Source: Thelonectria olida (Eukaryota; Ascomycota; Sordariomycetes; Hypocreales; Nectriaceae). From it: a stretch of 64,000 bases of DNA. The stretch is from positions 372,001 through 436,000 of the forward strand of contig JAGPYM010000015.1 in NCBI GenBank assembly GCA_020736575.1, given 5' to 3'. Positions 32,376-43,557 of this stretch are shown here, piece after piece. Numbering within the stretch: position 1 is the stretch's first letter; every line of letters begins with the position of its first letter. A program made the translations under genes and the position numbers. The notes under the pieces are model-generated. The model was given only the letters and a program-made list of their open reading frames with translations, was not told where the DNA came from and ran no database searches.

Positions 32376-32798
32376 ATGGCTTCGACTACCACCCCCACCG
32401 ATGCCTTCAACCTCTACGACCTCAAAGTAGAGGTGGTTTGTCCCGCTGGGAAACGGATCATGTGCGGAGCCAAAGAAGGGGACTACTTTACAGTCAAGGG
32501 CGAGATGCTTCATCTTCCTCCTAATCAAGGCATCAGCATATACAGTTTAGGTACGGAAGCGAGACAGGAGAGCTAGTTAATTATTTACTGACCTAAGGCA
32601 GCGAGCGTGTTGCCTCTTCTACCCGCTAAACAGCGAGTAACACCCGAGAATGACTGGATGACGACCGACGCGCTTGTTGCGTGCCCGGATCCGAATTGTC
32701 CTTCTCAATTGAAGATAACCAGGGAGGGGATTCGGACTTTCAGTCACTCGGAGACGACGGTGGTACCCTTGAAGCCAGCTGGTGCAGAGGGGAAATGA
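32376..32798 (+). CDS. Small TIGR04076-family-like protein
   Basis: Two exons, 32376-32550 and 32602-32798, sum to 372 nt (123 aa). The order of features fits the uncharacterised TIGR04076 family, best known from bacteria and archaea: LKVEVVCPAGKRIMCGAKEGDYFTV, the consensus K-V-x-V-x-x-G-C-P-x-G-x(n)-G-D-x-F, then MLHLPPNQGISIYSLASVLPLLPAK and a CPDPNCP-type cysteine cluster before a short I-x-x-E-x end. Cys residues at about 24, 32, 85 and 90 could bind metal. The first in-frame ATG is used; an upstream in-frame TTG is not needed. No biochemical role is established for the family. The intron is 51 nt with a GTACGG donor. It lies next to the Zn2Cys6 gene, tail-to-tail at 62 bp. Confidence 0.72.
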
Positions 32799-32860
32799 AT
32801 GCAAGGCAGGATTAACTACGTTGGAATATGTGTTCTAAAAGGCATCTCTGCAATCAAGAG

Positions 32861-35017
32861 TTAAACAAGAAAAGTACCATCTTGAGTATTAAAGCCTGCA
32901 GTGGCAAATAACTCGGTCCAGTTGTCATCATCAGAAAATAAAAGATCAGATCTCCCCTGCATGACCGCCAAATCAGGCCCAGTCGCATCAACAGGGTCCA
33001 AGCCGAGTGACATGGCATCTCCAGGGAGTCTTGGGTAGTCTTCCGAGACATGATCGTTCTGGAAAAGGTCCAAAGTCACTCCCTGGGTGTTAGCCGTTCC
33101 TGCCGCTCCGCGAGAGTCTGTCGGTTGCTTCTCTAATAGGTTGGATATCACGTTGTCGAGGAACTTAGACTGTAGTGCGCAGGTAGATCCCGGGGGAGCG
33201 GCTTGTTGAGAAAAGACAAGTGCGGCGCCACGGATGGAACTGACGATGCTAGAATGCACTTTGGCGACCATCGTTTCGGGAGCCAGGTAAAGCATCTATC
33301 GCAAGACTGTTAGTGAGACGTACTCATAGAGTCGTCAAATAGGAGAAAGCTTTACCTTTACGAGAAAGGCGGCTCCATACGCAGTCATGACGTGGATCGA
33401 GTCCTGAGCAAAGTAGAGTCGGGACGAGTGGTTTGAGATCAACTGCAACATGTCCATGGCGCTAGAGTACGCAACCCATATCAGCTCCAAGCTCGGTTTG
33501 GCGCCGTGAGGAGACGACGCGACAACGTCATGCAATGGCAGCGAGAAGAGTTGCAGCCGGAGATGGGTGCCGTAGAAGTGGACGAGAAACGGATGGCAGC
33601 TTTCCTCGTCTGCAGGAGACTTGGCTTCCACGGCGCGGATCCAGCGGTTCTCCCATTCGTTTATGCGTTCGTTGATGAGAGTTAACAAGGACTCGGTGTT
33701 GTGCAGCGGTGCTCCCTCGTTTCGTCGCGGCCTCGGACCAAGGACTCTGAAGACGGACGACGTCATGAGACGCAGCGTGACGAGGGCACCAAGAAGGAGG
33801 TCGTTGGCTATGGCCATGGGGTCGTTGCACCAAGCATCGATTGATTCGATAAAGTCGTTTCGCTCCATCATCCACGGCTTACCCGTTTGTAGGCTCATGC
33901 TAATTATCTAAGTCAATCATTTCTATAGGCAAGTCAACTTGCAGGAAAGGGCGTCTTACCTCCGATCGTAAACAAACAATACATACCACGTTCTTTCAAC
34001 GTTTCGCGCCTCTCGTCTTTCCGCTTCGCTCATGGCAGCCAGAGTGTTTGGTGAAGCCGGCGCCAGATTGTGCCAACCCAGATCTATACACATCCGTATC
34101 ACATATCCAAGTGACGTCCACGCCCGAGTATCTTGAGGTTCTTTCCAGTATGTCAAGATAAGGATCGCCTGCGCCGTTTCTGTTGATTTTGTGCCATGAC
34201 GAAAGCCACTGGTGAATAAGTCATGTGCGTGTTCATGCAGTCGATCGTACAGAGCCGGGTTAAAGGCCTTTGCTGCTACGGCGAGAGTGGCACTGAGAAG
34301 AAATGCCGACTTGTGTCTCACGTGGGAAAAAGTGTGCAGTACAGGATCAAGTTGGCTAATGTATGGATTCAGAACGTCCATGAAACTAAGACGTTATTAG
34401 CTCAGAATGCGGTGAGATGGAGACATTGGCTTTGAGATTTGATCGTACTTCTCGAAAAGGGATTTTGCTATAGACAGATTGACAAGGCCCAATCCAATAG
34501 GGTCCTCCGGCGAGACAGCCAGAGAGTTACTTAGTGGCTCAGACCTGTCGCCATCACTCGTGCTTAGAATGCATCGGAGTGAAAACTTGCCTTTCATGGC
34601 TTCGTGATTGAGAAGCCCTGACGGCTGCAGGTTTCCACGCTCTGTGTCTAGGACACCCTCGGCTATCTGGCTCACTGGTGTTTGATAATCGTGCAATGGC
34701 GTGGTAGCTGGCGCGGGCTGTACCATGTTGACTGGGCGTGCTGAGGCCTCGCCCAAGATGTGTGCGCGAGTATCTTTCCTTTTCGAGATCCTGGTTCATT
34801 TATCAGTCTTTGAAGATCCTAATAGTGAGGTCTATGTACTCGGTAGAGACGCTACGAAGACTGCTCACCTTGTTCCAGGCTTCCGGCCACGCCGGTGCTC
34901 CTGGAATATGCAGTTCAGTGACTTGCGAGCACAACGCTCACATTTTGAATCGCCCTCGTCATCATCACTTGGGCGACACCTGACTTTTACCTTGCGGCAT
35001 GGTAGACACGCATTCAT
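32861..35017 (-). CDS. Zn2Cys6 transcription factor with fungal-specific regulatory domain
   Basis: Nuclear activator or repressor of the Gal4-type class. The ATG at 35017 opens MNACLPCRKVKVRC; the six ligands have spacing C-x2-C-x6-C-x11-C-x2-C-x6-C, a complete binuclear cluster, followed by a basic linker (EHRRGRKPGTR). After an intron come a Ser/Pro-rich stretch and then the middle homology region (Fungal_trans, xylanolytic-regulator type): VLNPYISQLDPVLHTFSHVR, AVAAKAFNPALYDRLHEHA, EPQDTRAWTSLGYVIRMCIDLGWH and TWYVLFVYDRSMSLQTGKPW (spliced across 33974-33902). The C-terminus is acidic (DDDNWTELFATAGF), suited to activation. At about 620 aa it has the usual length. The frame stays open upstream of the chosen ATG without another good start. 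It diverges from the aldo/keto reductase at 35662, so it may control the 32-42 kb group; targets are inferred only. Confidence 0.9.
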
Positions 35018-35661
35018 ATTTGCACGTCTTGTATGTGTTGCGGCGTATGGTGGTGTATCATGCGCAGAATCGTGATGCAGAGATGACCGTGATAACTCGC
35101 CCTGTTTGACGTTTGAGGTGGCTAGGTCATCAAAGATGGGGTAAACATCGTGATAAGGACAAGGATAAAGTGCCCCGTTTGCCCATTAGCCATCCAATAG
35201 GGGATCATGAACAGGGTTGGCACTATCTGTACCCCAGAATCGTAGTCACTTTGTAAGCTGGCGCGCAGGAGCCGAGGTACCTTGGCATGACTCGCCATGG
35301 CATGCGTCAAGGAAGCGTCCAAGAGAATACCTTTCATAGTGTCTGGGGTAATAGAGTAATACTTGCACCATTCTAGGCGTTAGATGCACTCCGAGAGTCT
35401 CGAGCTTGTACGATCTCTTGTGGGTTCGGCCATCCAACTGCTCGCGGTCCTTTGAACGCCGGTCATGTTGAGTCGCCGAAGACGCCGACGCCCGGAGACG
35501 CGTGCCCGTCAGTGCTAGTACATCTCGATAGTGACGAGAGATGCCCCCTCTTTATCCGAGGTTTAAAGAGTCAATATTAGATTACAGTCAAAGGTAAATC
35601 TCATGACACTCACTCTATCTAATCTCGCAACACTCACCTACTTGCTTCTCCCAAACCCAAA
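35018..35661. promoter_or_regulatory. Divergent promoter, Zn2Cys6 factor / aldo-keto reductase
   Basis: 644 bp between divergent starts. It holds CCGAGG/CCGAAG-like and CGG triplets (about 35,430-35,565), which are half-site candidates for a Zn2Cys6 protein, but I see no clear CGG(n)CCG pair that stands out. Confidence 0.35.
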
Positions 35662-37575
35662 ATGGCCGTCTCTCAGAATGGAAGAGCCCATACGGCCCAC
35701 GTCAACATGATGACTGATACCATCATTGCGAATCTCTCGGCCGACGGCTTACGCATCATCATGAGATCCCTCTTGGCATGCCATCCCGAGATCACGGCTT
35801 CGTTTGAGCGCGAGACCAGAAAGCACGTCGCTCAAGGAGCCGCTGTCGCACTCGACACTGACTTGTCGGGAGCCGAGCTGCAAGGCTTGAAGGAGATTCA
35901 GCAGGTCACCCGCTGCATGCTAGGCTCTGGTCTTTGCTTTCAGAGTCTTCCATTGCTTCAGAAACTGGCGATTCAAGGCATGAAAACGGCTAAGTCATCT
36001 TCGGAAAGTGTCATTGAAGAGGTTCACGACTTTCTTGTTTCTGTTGATGGAGACATTGTTCAGGCAATGACAGCCGTCCAGAAGACATTGTTTGTTGTCA
36101 CCGGTGTGCGAACCATGTCAGTCGATGAGCGGCTGCCAGTGAAATGCCTCTACGAAGCACTGCTGGAGTGCGAATTCAGTGGAGAATACATATACAGCAG
36201 GGGATTGGACGCAACGGCCAGCACTCTGGGCATCACCAACCCGACCATCAAACAACTTCAGGGCACTTCCGCCAATGGGGGATTTGGCAAGCTGCCTCCA
36301 CCACCAGAGGCAAGAGAGACCTTCCAGCTGGGAGTGACAAGGCTCCCAAGAATCTTCTCTGGGCTGTGGCAGATGTCGAGTCCCGCATGGGGCGCAGCGC
36401 CGACATCTAAGATGATCAACCAATTTTCCAAATACGTCCAAGGAGGCTACACGGCTTTTGACATGGCAGATCATTATGGTGACGCGGAAATCATCTTTGT
36501 GAGTGTCACAATCCTTGTCTGTTGAGATGTACACCCCCTGACTCAAGTCATAGGGCCGCTTTCGATCTTTGTATCCCTACAAAGAGTCCATCTTTGCCGC
36601 CACGAAATATTGCGTTTTTCATCCAATGACCGTCTCTCGCGAAGCTGTCCGCATCAACATCTCACAGAGGTGCCAAAGGCTACAGCAGGATCGGATCGAC
36701 CTGCTGCAGTTTCACTGGCAAAATGTGAGGAGTTCCGGTATGGTAGAGCATGACCTAAACACCCAGCTGATACTGGTGTAGTGGAACGATGCCCAATACC
36801 TCGATGCTTTGCGATTTATTTCAGAAGACAAACGCGTCGGAATGATTGGCCTCTGTAACTTCGACACTGAACACCTTGAGAAGACGATTGAGAACAAAAT
36901 TCCCATTTACACGAACCAAGTCCAGGTTTGCAGACTTCCGAGCGCGTTGGTAAAACCAACGGGACTAATGGGTCACAGTTCTCACTTATTGATTCCCGAC
37001 CTACTGTGAAAATGGGAGAGATTTGCGCACAACACAACGTCAGGCTGTTGACATATGGCACCCTTGTGAGGCTTCATCTCTCAACCTTCACCCACAATGC
37101 TGATTCAATGGCTTCTAGTGCGGCGGCTTCCTTGCCCATAAATGGATGAACAAGCCGGAACCGGACATCTATGATAAGTCAACCACGCCGAGTCAACGCA
37201 AGGTACGCCAAGTCCAAGCTCATTCTACAGTAGCGAAATTTGTTAATGAGGCTGCAGTACCACGGAATGATTCGCAGTTGGGGCGGTTGGCAACTCTTTC
37301 AAGGACTACTACACACTCTGAATGCCATTGCCGCCAAACACGACGTCAGCATTTCCAATGTTGCCACTCGATGGGTACTGGACTTTCCCTATGTCGGCGC
37401 AGTGATTGTCGGTGCTCGGATGGGAATCAGCGAACATACAGAGGAAAACCTGGCTGCTTTCGGCTGGTCCTTGGACTCTGAGGACCTTGCGGACATTGAG
37501 CGCGTCCTCGCTAAAAGCAAGCGAATGGATATGTTTGAGACTATGGGCGATTGTGGGAGGGAATATCGGTTGTAA
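35662..37575 (+). CDS. Aldo/keto reductase with N-terminal extra domain of about 210 residues
   Basis: NADPH-dependent oxidoreductase with a TIM-barrel aldo/keto reductase fold. The first exon runs from the ATG at 35662 to about 36498; further exons lie at about 36554-36729, 36781-36926, 36978-37065 and two more ending at 37575. Residues about 1-205 are a helical N-terminal segment (ADGLRIIMRSLLACHPEIT, CMLGSGLCFQSLPLLQKL, LPVKCLYEALLECEFSGEY, DATASTLGITNPTIKQLQG) that plain reductases lack. The barrel starts at about 213 (LGVTRLPRIFSGLWQMSS), with catalytic Asp/Tyr in TAFDMADHYGDAE, Lys in AATKYCV, then RIDLLQFHWQN, MIGLCNFDTEHLEK, NQVQFSLIDSRP and the cofactor end GARMGISEHTEENLAAFGW. It is divergent from the Zn2Cys6 factor. 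Substrate unknown. The N-terminal part could be an independent domain that became fused. Confidence 0.85.
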
Positions 37576-37591
37576 AGTGCAGTTGTCCCCC

Positions 37592-37960
37592 TTAGATGAC
37601 ACGAAACATGTTTGACTTCACTCCCCTCTTCAGCCCGACAGCTTTGCCATCCTCGTACTCGACTCCTGAGCCACCACCTCCTCCCGATAACCTCTCCAAC
37701 TTCTCCCGAAGCTCTGCATCCAGCTCCGCACTTGTCTTTGCATGCGTCGAGGGAGAGGTTTCCGTGTCGATAGCAGATGTCTTTGTGTTGTGCGGTGATT
37801 GGTTGGTCGACACTTTTGATGACGGCGAGGTGGTCGGCGAAACTTTTGAATGAAGGTGAGTGCGAAAGAACGTCTGTGAGGTCGTATTTGCCAGTAAACG
37901 CTTCATTTCTGTTTCTGGCTTGCTTAATGACTGGAGTTGACGAGAGAAGGACTGGAACAT
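37592..37960 (-). CDS. Small conserved-type protein of 122 aa, unknown function
   Basis: Intronless frame of 122 codons from the ATG at 37960. The first half is Ser/Thr-rich (SPTTSPSSKVSTNQSPHNTK) and looks disordered. The second half is a charged helix (AELDAELREKLERL), a Gly run, and an ending VEYEDGKAVGLKRGVKSNMFRVI. That ending resembles the C-terminal signature I recall from short uncharacterised ascomycete proteins (acidic E-x-x-D-G, then MKRGV-x-x-NMF), so I treat this as a real gene rather than a shadow. A possible mitochondrial presequence (SFSRQLQSLSKPETEMKRLL) is present. It is tail-to-tail with the reductase, with only 16 bp between stop codons, so the transcripts must overlap. 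Confidence 0.62.
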   Translation of the reverse strand: MFQSFSRQLQSLSKPETEMKRLLANTTSQTFFRTHLHSKVSPTTSPSSKVSTNQSPHNTKTSAIDTETSPSTHAKTSAELDAELREKLERLSGGGGGSGVEYEDGKAVGLKRGVKSNMFRVI

Positions 37961-38117
37961 GGTTGTGAGCTGGTTTTTGTTTATTGGGCCTCACATACGT
38001 CATCATCACGTCAGGAATGTCAGTCGACTTTAATCCTAAGAGGAGCCTTTTTATTTTAACCTCATAAGCTTATCAGTGATATCTCTAACCAGAGAGGCTG
38101 AGTTCAATACCCAAGTG

Positions 38118-39579
38118 CTATAGTAAACTTCGTGTATTACTTGTCATGTATCTGTGTTGCACAGCTTCCTCAAACACTCGATCAGCCTGTAATGACATGT
38201 CAGCTTAGCCCTTAAAGTCAACATCACCTCATACCTCATAAAAGTACATCCAGTTGTGCTTCTTATGCCATGTGTGCTTAACCCGATAGGCAATTTCGTC
38301 TGCGGCAGACAGGCCAGTGGGTAGACGAGCTTCAGCCTCCTTGTACTCGTCCAGAACGTTATATAAGTCGTTGTAATGCGGTGATCGAACACTGTCGAAT
38401 AGATTCAAAGCAGCATCTAGATTTCCCTTCTGGCTCGAGGTTCTGGATCGAGCCCATCCCCATTCAAGCGACTGTGCAAGCACGTGGGCGTCTTCGAGAG
38501 CAAAGCCTGCACCCGCACCAAAAGCGCCAGACAACGGATGCGAGGCATCTCCAATCAAGGCAACAGCCCCATGCTGAATCACTGTGTCGAGTCTGGGGCC
38601 AGCAAAGAAAGAATACTCATCAACCTTATTTACAAGCCCGAGTAGCTGCTGGATTGGCAGGGAAAAGTCGCTCAACGGCTTGGTCAAGTTGTCCACCGGT
38701 ACTGGTCGTCCCCAACTCACCGCATCGACTTCAGAGGCTGGCACTGCTATCTTCGCGGTCAGTTCGAAATCATCGCCGCCTAGTGGACAGGTATAGAGCC
38801 AGTTGCCGCCGGTTCCATGCCAGAATGTGACGCCTTTCGGGATTCCGTTGATCTTCAAGGCGTCCGAGGTTCGCACGATGGTTCGATATGCCACAGCCCC
38901 GGTATATGCAATCTTATGATCAGGAAATGCAAACGCACGAACGACCTAGTATCGCGGGATTAGCCAAAGTGCCATATCGGCATCTCCAAGTAAGTTGGTG
39001 CTTACCGAACGAATCCCATCAGCGCCTACGATGAGATCGACCTCGTCGCTGTAGCCTCCCTCAAATTCGATCTTGATCTTGCCCGAGTTCAGCTTGTGGG
39101 CTCCCACGAGGCTTTTTCCGACCTGGACTCGACTTTGGTCAACCTCTTTCAGGAGCGCTTGTTGAAGCTTAGATCGATGAGCCCTGCAAGGAAGTTGATG
39201 GGACGGCGTGTTATCTGGTGAGTATTGTATGTCTAATAGTTGGGCGGTTTGGCCATTGCTAAAAAGGGTCGTCAGTACAGTTCTCATTACATGTGTCACT
39301 CGTCGGGAGTTGGATCTACCGATGTTGCACAGAGTGATTGTCTTCCGGTCGAAAGAAATCATCCGTGGTTATGTGGTGTGCTGCCCCCAGCAGCTCAAGG
39401 ATCCTCCAAGTGTGTTTCTGAATAGACAATCCGTTGCCAATTTCGCTGATGACGGGCTTTTTCTCGTAAAGCTTCCAGTCAACAAACGACAATCTGTTGA
39501 ACGCAATGGCAGCGGCCAATCCAGCCGGGCCTCCGCCGATTATGGCCACCTTGAGAGACGTTTTCTGGTCTTCTGGCAT
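38118..39579 (-). CDS. FAD-dependent monooxygenase (salicylate-hydroxylase-like)
   Basis: Class A flavoprotein hydroxylase that uses NAD(P)H and O2 on an aromatic or similar substrate. It starts at the ATG at 39579; short introns lie near 39304, 39008 and 38200. The FAD-binding GxGxxG reads VAIIGGGPAGLAAAIAFNRL (residues 11-30), followed by IGNGLSIQKHTWRILELLG. The DG motif is DLIVGADGIRS and the GD motif is ALIGDASHPLSGAFGAGAGFALEDAHVLAQ. WHGTGGNWLYTCPLGG is typical of the 6-hydroxynicotinate/salicylate branch. The last exon adds ADRVFEEAVQHRYM and ends in TAG at 38120-38118, a normal C-terminus for about 430 aa. It diverges from the UNC93-like transporter 1.3 kb away and sits with the reductase and Zn2Cys6 gene, suggesting a catabolic or small secondary-metabolite unit. 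Confidence 0.9.
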
Positions 39580-40909
39580 CGTGAATCTCGCGCAAGTAAA
39601 GAAGGCGTAACTATTGGAACGCGGAAAAGAGATGATAAAGTGCCTAGAAGTGGGGGCTTGTCGGAGGTGAGGCTTCTGATGAGTGTTCAGCTATTCAAGT
39701 CGAACTGGCAGACACTTGAATCAGGGATTCTTACAATATTCCCTCATAGCATGGCACTTGACATATTTAAAGAGGTTCACTAAGCATCGCATCGCATTGC
39801 AAATCCCGCCGCTGATAACAGGCCCCTGCATGATGCAACCAACGATTTTGGTCTAGATTGCGACATCAACGTGCAGCAGCCGTCATCGAACCCCAGTTCT
39901 TATGCGCCGGATATGAGCTGCCACAGTGGCAGGAAGTACGGAATTACGGGAATAACATCACTAAATCCTCTAAGGCGAATCTTGAAGCCGTAATTTGAAC
40001 CACACAGCGACTTCTGGCTATTATCAACGCAGATTCGCGATCCGGTGAGGACTTGGAGACTTGGGTTGGCGTAATGTAGCACAAGACTTGCGAGATGCAT
40101 CTAGCAAGGATCACTACCAGGCTAGGAGAGAGAATGGGATAGCAAAGTGCTGATGTTGTCTTGATGATACTCTAGATAATACAGCTAGGGAGGGAATTCA
40201 TACCGAGAGAACTTCCCCCGCAGAAGAACTCCATGATACTTGGCTGAAGCCGCAATTGACGTAGATCCAGATGCAGAGTGTTCGCTTGGCATGCCCTATC
40301 AGATGTGCCGTCGTCACTCCTCTAAAACTTCCCGTCAAGTTGTCACTTGTCTCCCTGTCAGGGTCGACTTGAAGCTCTCCGCTAACCTTCCAAGATGCAG
40401 CCAACACCAGGCCACGGCTCTGACCAAGAAGCCACGTTTTCGCCCTGTCTGGTGTAACGGTAACTATGGACCCTCATGTCAAGGATATACAACGTGTCTG
40501 AGTCGAGAAAACACCGGATCCCAAGCTTGAATGACTCGAGCGGTGGGCAAAAGGAACCAAGTACTTGCGTCATAATGGCTGAGATTACAGAATAAGCCTC
40601 TATCTCCCTTCCGATATCTCACCCAGCTTTTCTCTCATTTCCAACCAAGGGCCTTTAGAGCCCAGAACGCTGCCTTGAGAGCGAACTAAAGCCATGTGAT
40701 CTTACATTAGGTATCTATTTACCGCTCTGATGGAGGTGCGGAACTCTGATGGTGTGATTTCGACATCATCTTGTCTCAGGGGCTTGGTAAGCTGCTTCGA
40801 CTTATTGACATTGCACCCCAAGGACGGATATAGATCTGAAATTCCGCAACTCAACTCAGTATCGCGTTCACTTTATCCACCACAACTTGCAAGTAGTCAG
40901 AACATCAAA
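39580..40909. other. Divergent intergenic region, monooxygenase / UNC93-like
   Basis: 1.3 kb between divergent starts. Short frames around 39900-40570 have no protein-like features. No obvious repeat. Both promoters must be here. Confidence 0.4.
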
Positions 40910-42400
40910 ATGACAAAGCACCTGCAAAAGAACCCGGTGATATGGCATCGCTCTACCATCTTTGCAGCCTTCATGGTTGCTGCAACATCCTTCACATGCC
41001 CCGGCATGTTCAGTTCTCTCAACGGCATGGGCGCTGGGGGAGGCGCAAGCCCTGACATTTCGAACGCTGCCAATGCAATCGTCTTTGGCACTTTAGCCGT
41101 GGGCTCGCTCCTTGTGGGAGCCATCTGCAACCGCATCTCTCCCAAGTGGTGTCTCTTTGTACGTGCTCACTTATTCTGCTACAGGATCTTCTCTCACTAT
41201 AACTCTTCAGATTGGGACACTCGGTTATGCTCCATATGCTGCAGGTTTATACGTGGTTGACAGATCCCATGTATCGTGGTTTCTACTTTTCGCCGCAGTC
41301 ATCATTGGCATATCGGGTTGCTTCCTCTGGGTTGGCAGTGGTGCAGTGTTCATGGGGTACACGGAGGAGAACCGCAAGGGATTCGCAAGTATATATATGG
41401 TTCACCCTTCTTTGCGTGACTGCTCTAACCTAGAATAGCATCCCTCAAGTTCAGCTTCCAAGCATTAGGAGGCGCTGTTGGTGGCATCATCAGTCTGGCG
41501 CTCAATGTGCAGCGAGATTGGCGCGGATCCATTAGCAAGTCAACCTACATCACGTTTATCACAGTGATTGGTCTCGGGTTCCCATTCGCTCTTCTTCTTC
41601 CCACTACCTCCCAGATACAACGCACCGATGGCCGTAAGGTGGTTCTGAAGAAAGCCCCTTCATTGTTGGGCGAGCTGCAAAGTCTTTGGCGCATCGTTCG
41701 AACTCCCACGGTTCTTGCCTTGGTGCCACTGATAATCTATTCACAGTGGTTTTTGTCCTTTCAATGGCAGTTCAACTTTGCCTACTTTACGGTTCGATCC
41801 AGAGCTCTCAACTCGACCCTGTTCTACCTCACTGGTCTCTTTGGCTCTCTCATCTTCGGTCAAGTTCTCGACTTGCAACGCTTCTCCCGCCGGACCCGCG
41901 CCAAGGTCGGCTTTTTTGTCATATTGATTATAAATGGACTTGGTTGGGTCCTCGGGCAGGCTGTTCAAGTTCACTACAGCAAGACAAAACCAACGATTGA
42001 CTGGAACGACGAATCATATGGCCTCGGCTGCTTCCTGTTTACCTGGTGGGGCTTTAGTGATCCTCTGACGACGACGTACGTATACTGGGTGGCTGGAAGC
42101 TTAACCAATCGGCTCGAGGAGCTCACTTTGCTGTCTTCGCTTATTAACAGCTTGGCTTGTCTCGGCTCTACTTTTGGCTTTGTGGTGTCAGCCGTCAACT
42201 TCCATTACAACGGCGCCTGTGCCCTGAATCTGGCCCTATTCTGGTTGGCCATCCCCGGGCTTGCATGGGTTGTCTTTAATCGGGTGACTGATACGTCTGG
42301 CGAGAGGAGTATATTGGGGGCAACCAGTGACGATGGGTCGTTCTCGGCTTCAGATGGGGTGGATGAGACACAGGAAACGGTTGTGGTGGGGAAGGCTTGA
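40910..42400 (+). CDS. UNC93-like MFS membrane transporter
   Basis: Twelve-TM protein of the fungal UNC-93/MFS family. It starts at the ATG at 40910 after a typical AACATCAAAATG leader. Introns are near 41159-41211 and 41388-41438; the long last exon ends at 42400. It contains FTCPGMFSSLNGMGAGGGASPDISNAANAIVFG (TM1-2), the characteristic fungal opening, then NRISPKWCLFIGTLGYAPYAAGLYV, GAVFMGYTEENRKGFA, FSFQALGGAVGGIISLALN, a central cytosolic loop (KVVLKKAPSLLGELQSLWRIV) and a second half with QWFLSFQWQFNFAYF and GFSDPLTTTYVYWVAGSLTN. The acidic C-tail is cytosolic. Fungal members are putative solute or efflux transporters with few characterised substrates. Its divergent pairing with a monooxygenase suggests export or import of that pathway's compound (inference). 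Confidence 0.9.
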
Positions 42401-42792
42401 GAGGTGTCTCACTTTTCATAGGCAATCTGATGAAGAGACTCAAAGCATAACTGGTGGAGTGTTCCCGAGGAACCGGGAAACTCTCTGAGATCAGGCTACT
42501 GCTACAAGGTAGTGTTTCAACATGCTTATAAAGAGTCAATTTTATCATGGCTTAATGCAGTGGGCGAGTGTTCAAGGCTAGAGACATTACACGACGTAGC
42601 TGACAAAAAATGAACTTCACGTCGACGAATATCTTAGTGTGTGGAGAGAGGCACCGGTGAAGAGTATATTAAGGTAAGCTACCATGTGTGTGAATGAAAC
42701 TATTAAATGGAGTATCCTCCAAGTATGTACGGCTCGTTGATTTCGAGCTTTTCAGCCCATAAACGACGAGGACTGTCTGTGGCGTCCTACAT
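42401..42792. other. Convergent intergenic region
   Basis: 392 bp between the stops of the UNC93-like gene (+) and the pectate lyase (-); 3' untranslated sequence. An open extension past the pectate lyase stop in other frames is not a gene. Confidence 0.45.
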
Positions 42793-43557
42793 CTAGCAAG
42801 ACTTGACAGTGGTGTACTTGCAGCTGGAGCTGGGGCCGGAGCGGAGCTCCTTGGGCTCGTTGCCGGGGGTGGTGCCCTGGTACTCGGTGCAGACCTTCTT
42901 GACAGAGGTAGCGCAAGTGTTGGAGATGGTGGCGACGTCGCCCTTGTTGGAGTTGATACCGGTGAGGAGCTTGCCGTTGTAGGCCTTGACGTTCCTGACG
43001 ACGACGTTGCGGGTGCCCATCTTCTTGCAGTTGCCGCAAGAGCGGTAGAGCTTGCCGAAGTCGACAACGGTGAAGCCGTCGATGGTGACGGTTCCGAGAC
43101 CGTTGTGCTGGATGACCTTGTCGGAGGCTCCGGTGGCACCGCCGCCCTTGACGAGGGCGTTGCCGTCACCCTTGATGCTGAGGGCATCCTCGCAGACCTT
43201 CTTCCACCACACGTTCTCAATGGTGCAGGAGCCCTTGCAGTGGACACCCTCGATCTGGTCGGCACCGATGATGACGTTCTTGAGGGTAGCACCGTTCTCG
43301 AGGATGAAGACGGCGTCAGCGTCGCCGCCCTCCTTCTGGCCAGTGCACTTGACGCCACGGCCGTACGTCTTCATGCCACCATCGAAGGTGCCCTTGATGG
43401 TCTGGACCTTCTTGTAGGTGACGGAACCCTTGGAGGCGGGGATGGGGAAGCTGGCGCGCTTGTCGAGGACTCCGATGGTGTTGGGAGTGACGTCGACCTG
43501 GGGAGCGGCGAGGGCAGCCGAGGCGAAAACAGCGGTAAGAACAGCGGAGAACTTCAT
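42793..43557 (-). CDS. Secreted pectate lyase, polysaccharide lyase family 3
   Basis: Cleaves de-esterified pectin by beta-elimination, usually with Ca2+; a plant-cell-wall enzyme. Intronless, 254 aa from the ATG at 43557. The signal peptide is [18 protein letters not shown], and a Kex2-type KR at 33-34 suggests a short pro-segment. The body follows the PL3 beta-helix pattern: [105 protein letters not shown] and a Cys-rich C-terminus ([14 protein letters not shown]). All conserved cysteine blocks are present, so it should be active. Codon use is strongly biased (C-ending codons), unlike its neighbours and consistent with high inducible expression. A TATA-like element lies about 190 nt upstream. 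Confidence 0.95.
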   Translation of the reverse strand: MKFSAVLTAVFASAALAAPQVDVTPNTIGVLDKRASFPIPASKGSVTYKKVQTIKGTFDGGMKTYGRGVKCTGQKEGGDADAVFILENGATLKNVIIGADQIEGVHCKGSCTIENVWWKKVCEDALSIKGDGNALVKGGGATGASDKVIQHNGLGTVTIDGFTVVDFGKLYRSCGNCKKMGTRNVVVRNVKAYNGKLLTGINSNKGDVATISNTCATSVKKVCTEYQGTTPGNEPKELRSGPSSSCKYTTVKSC

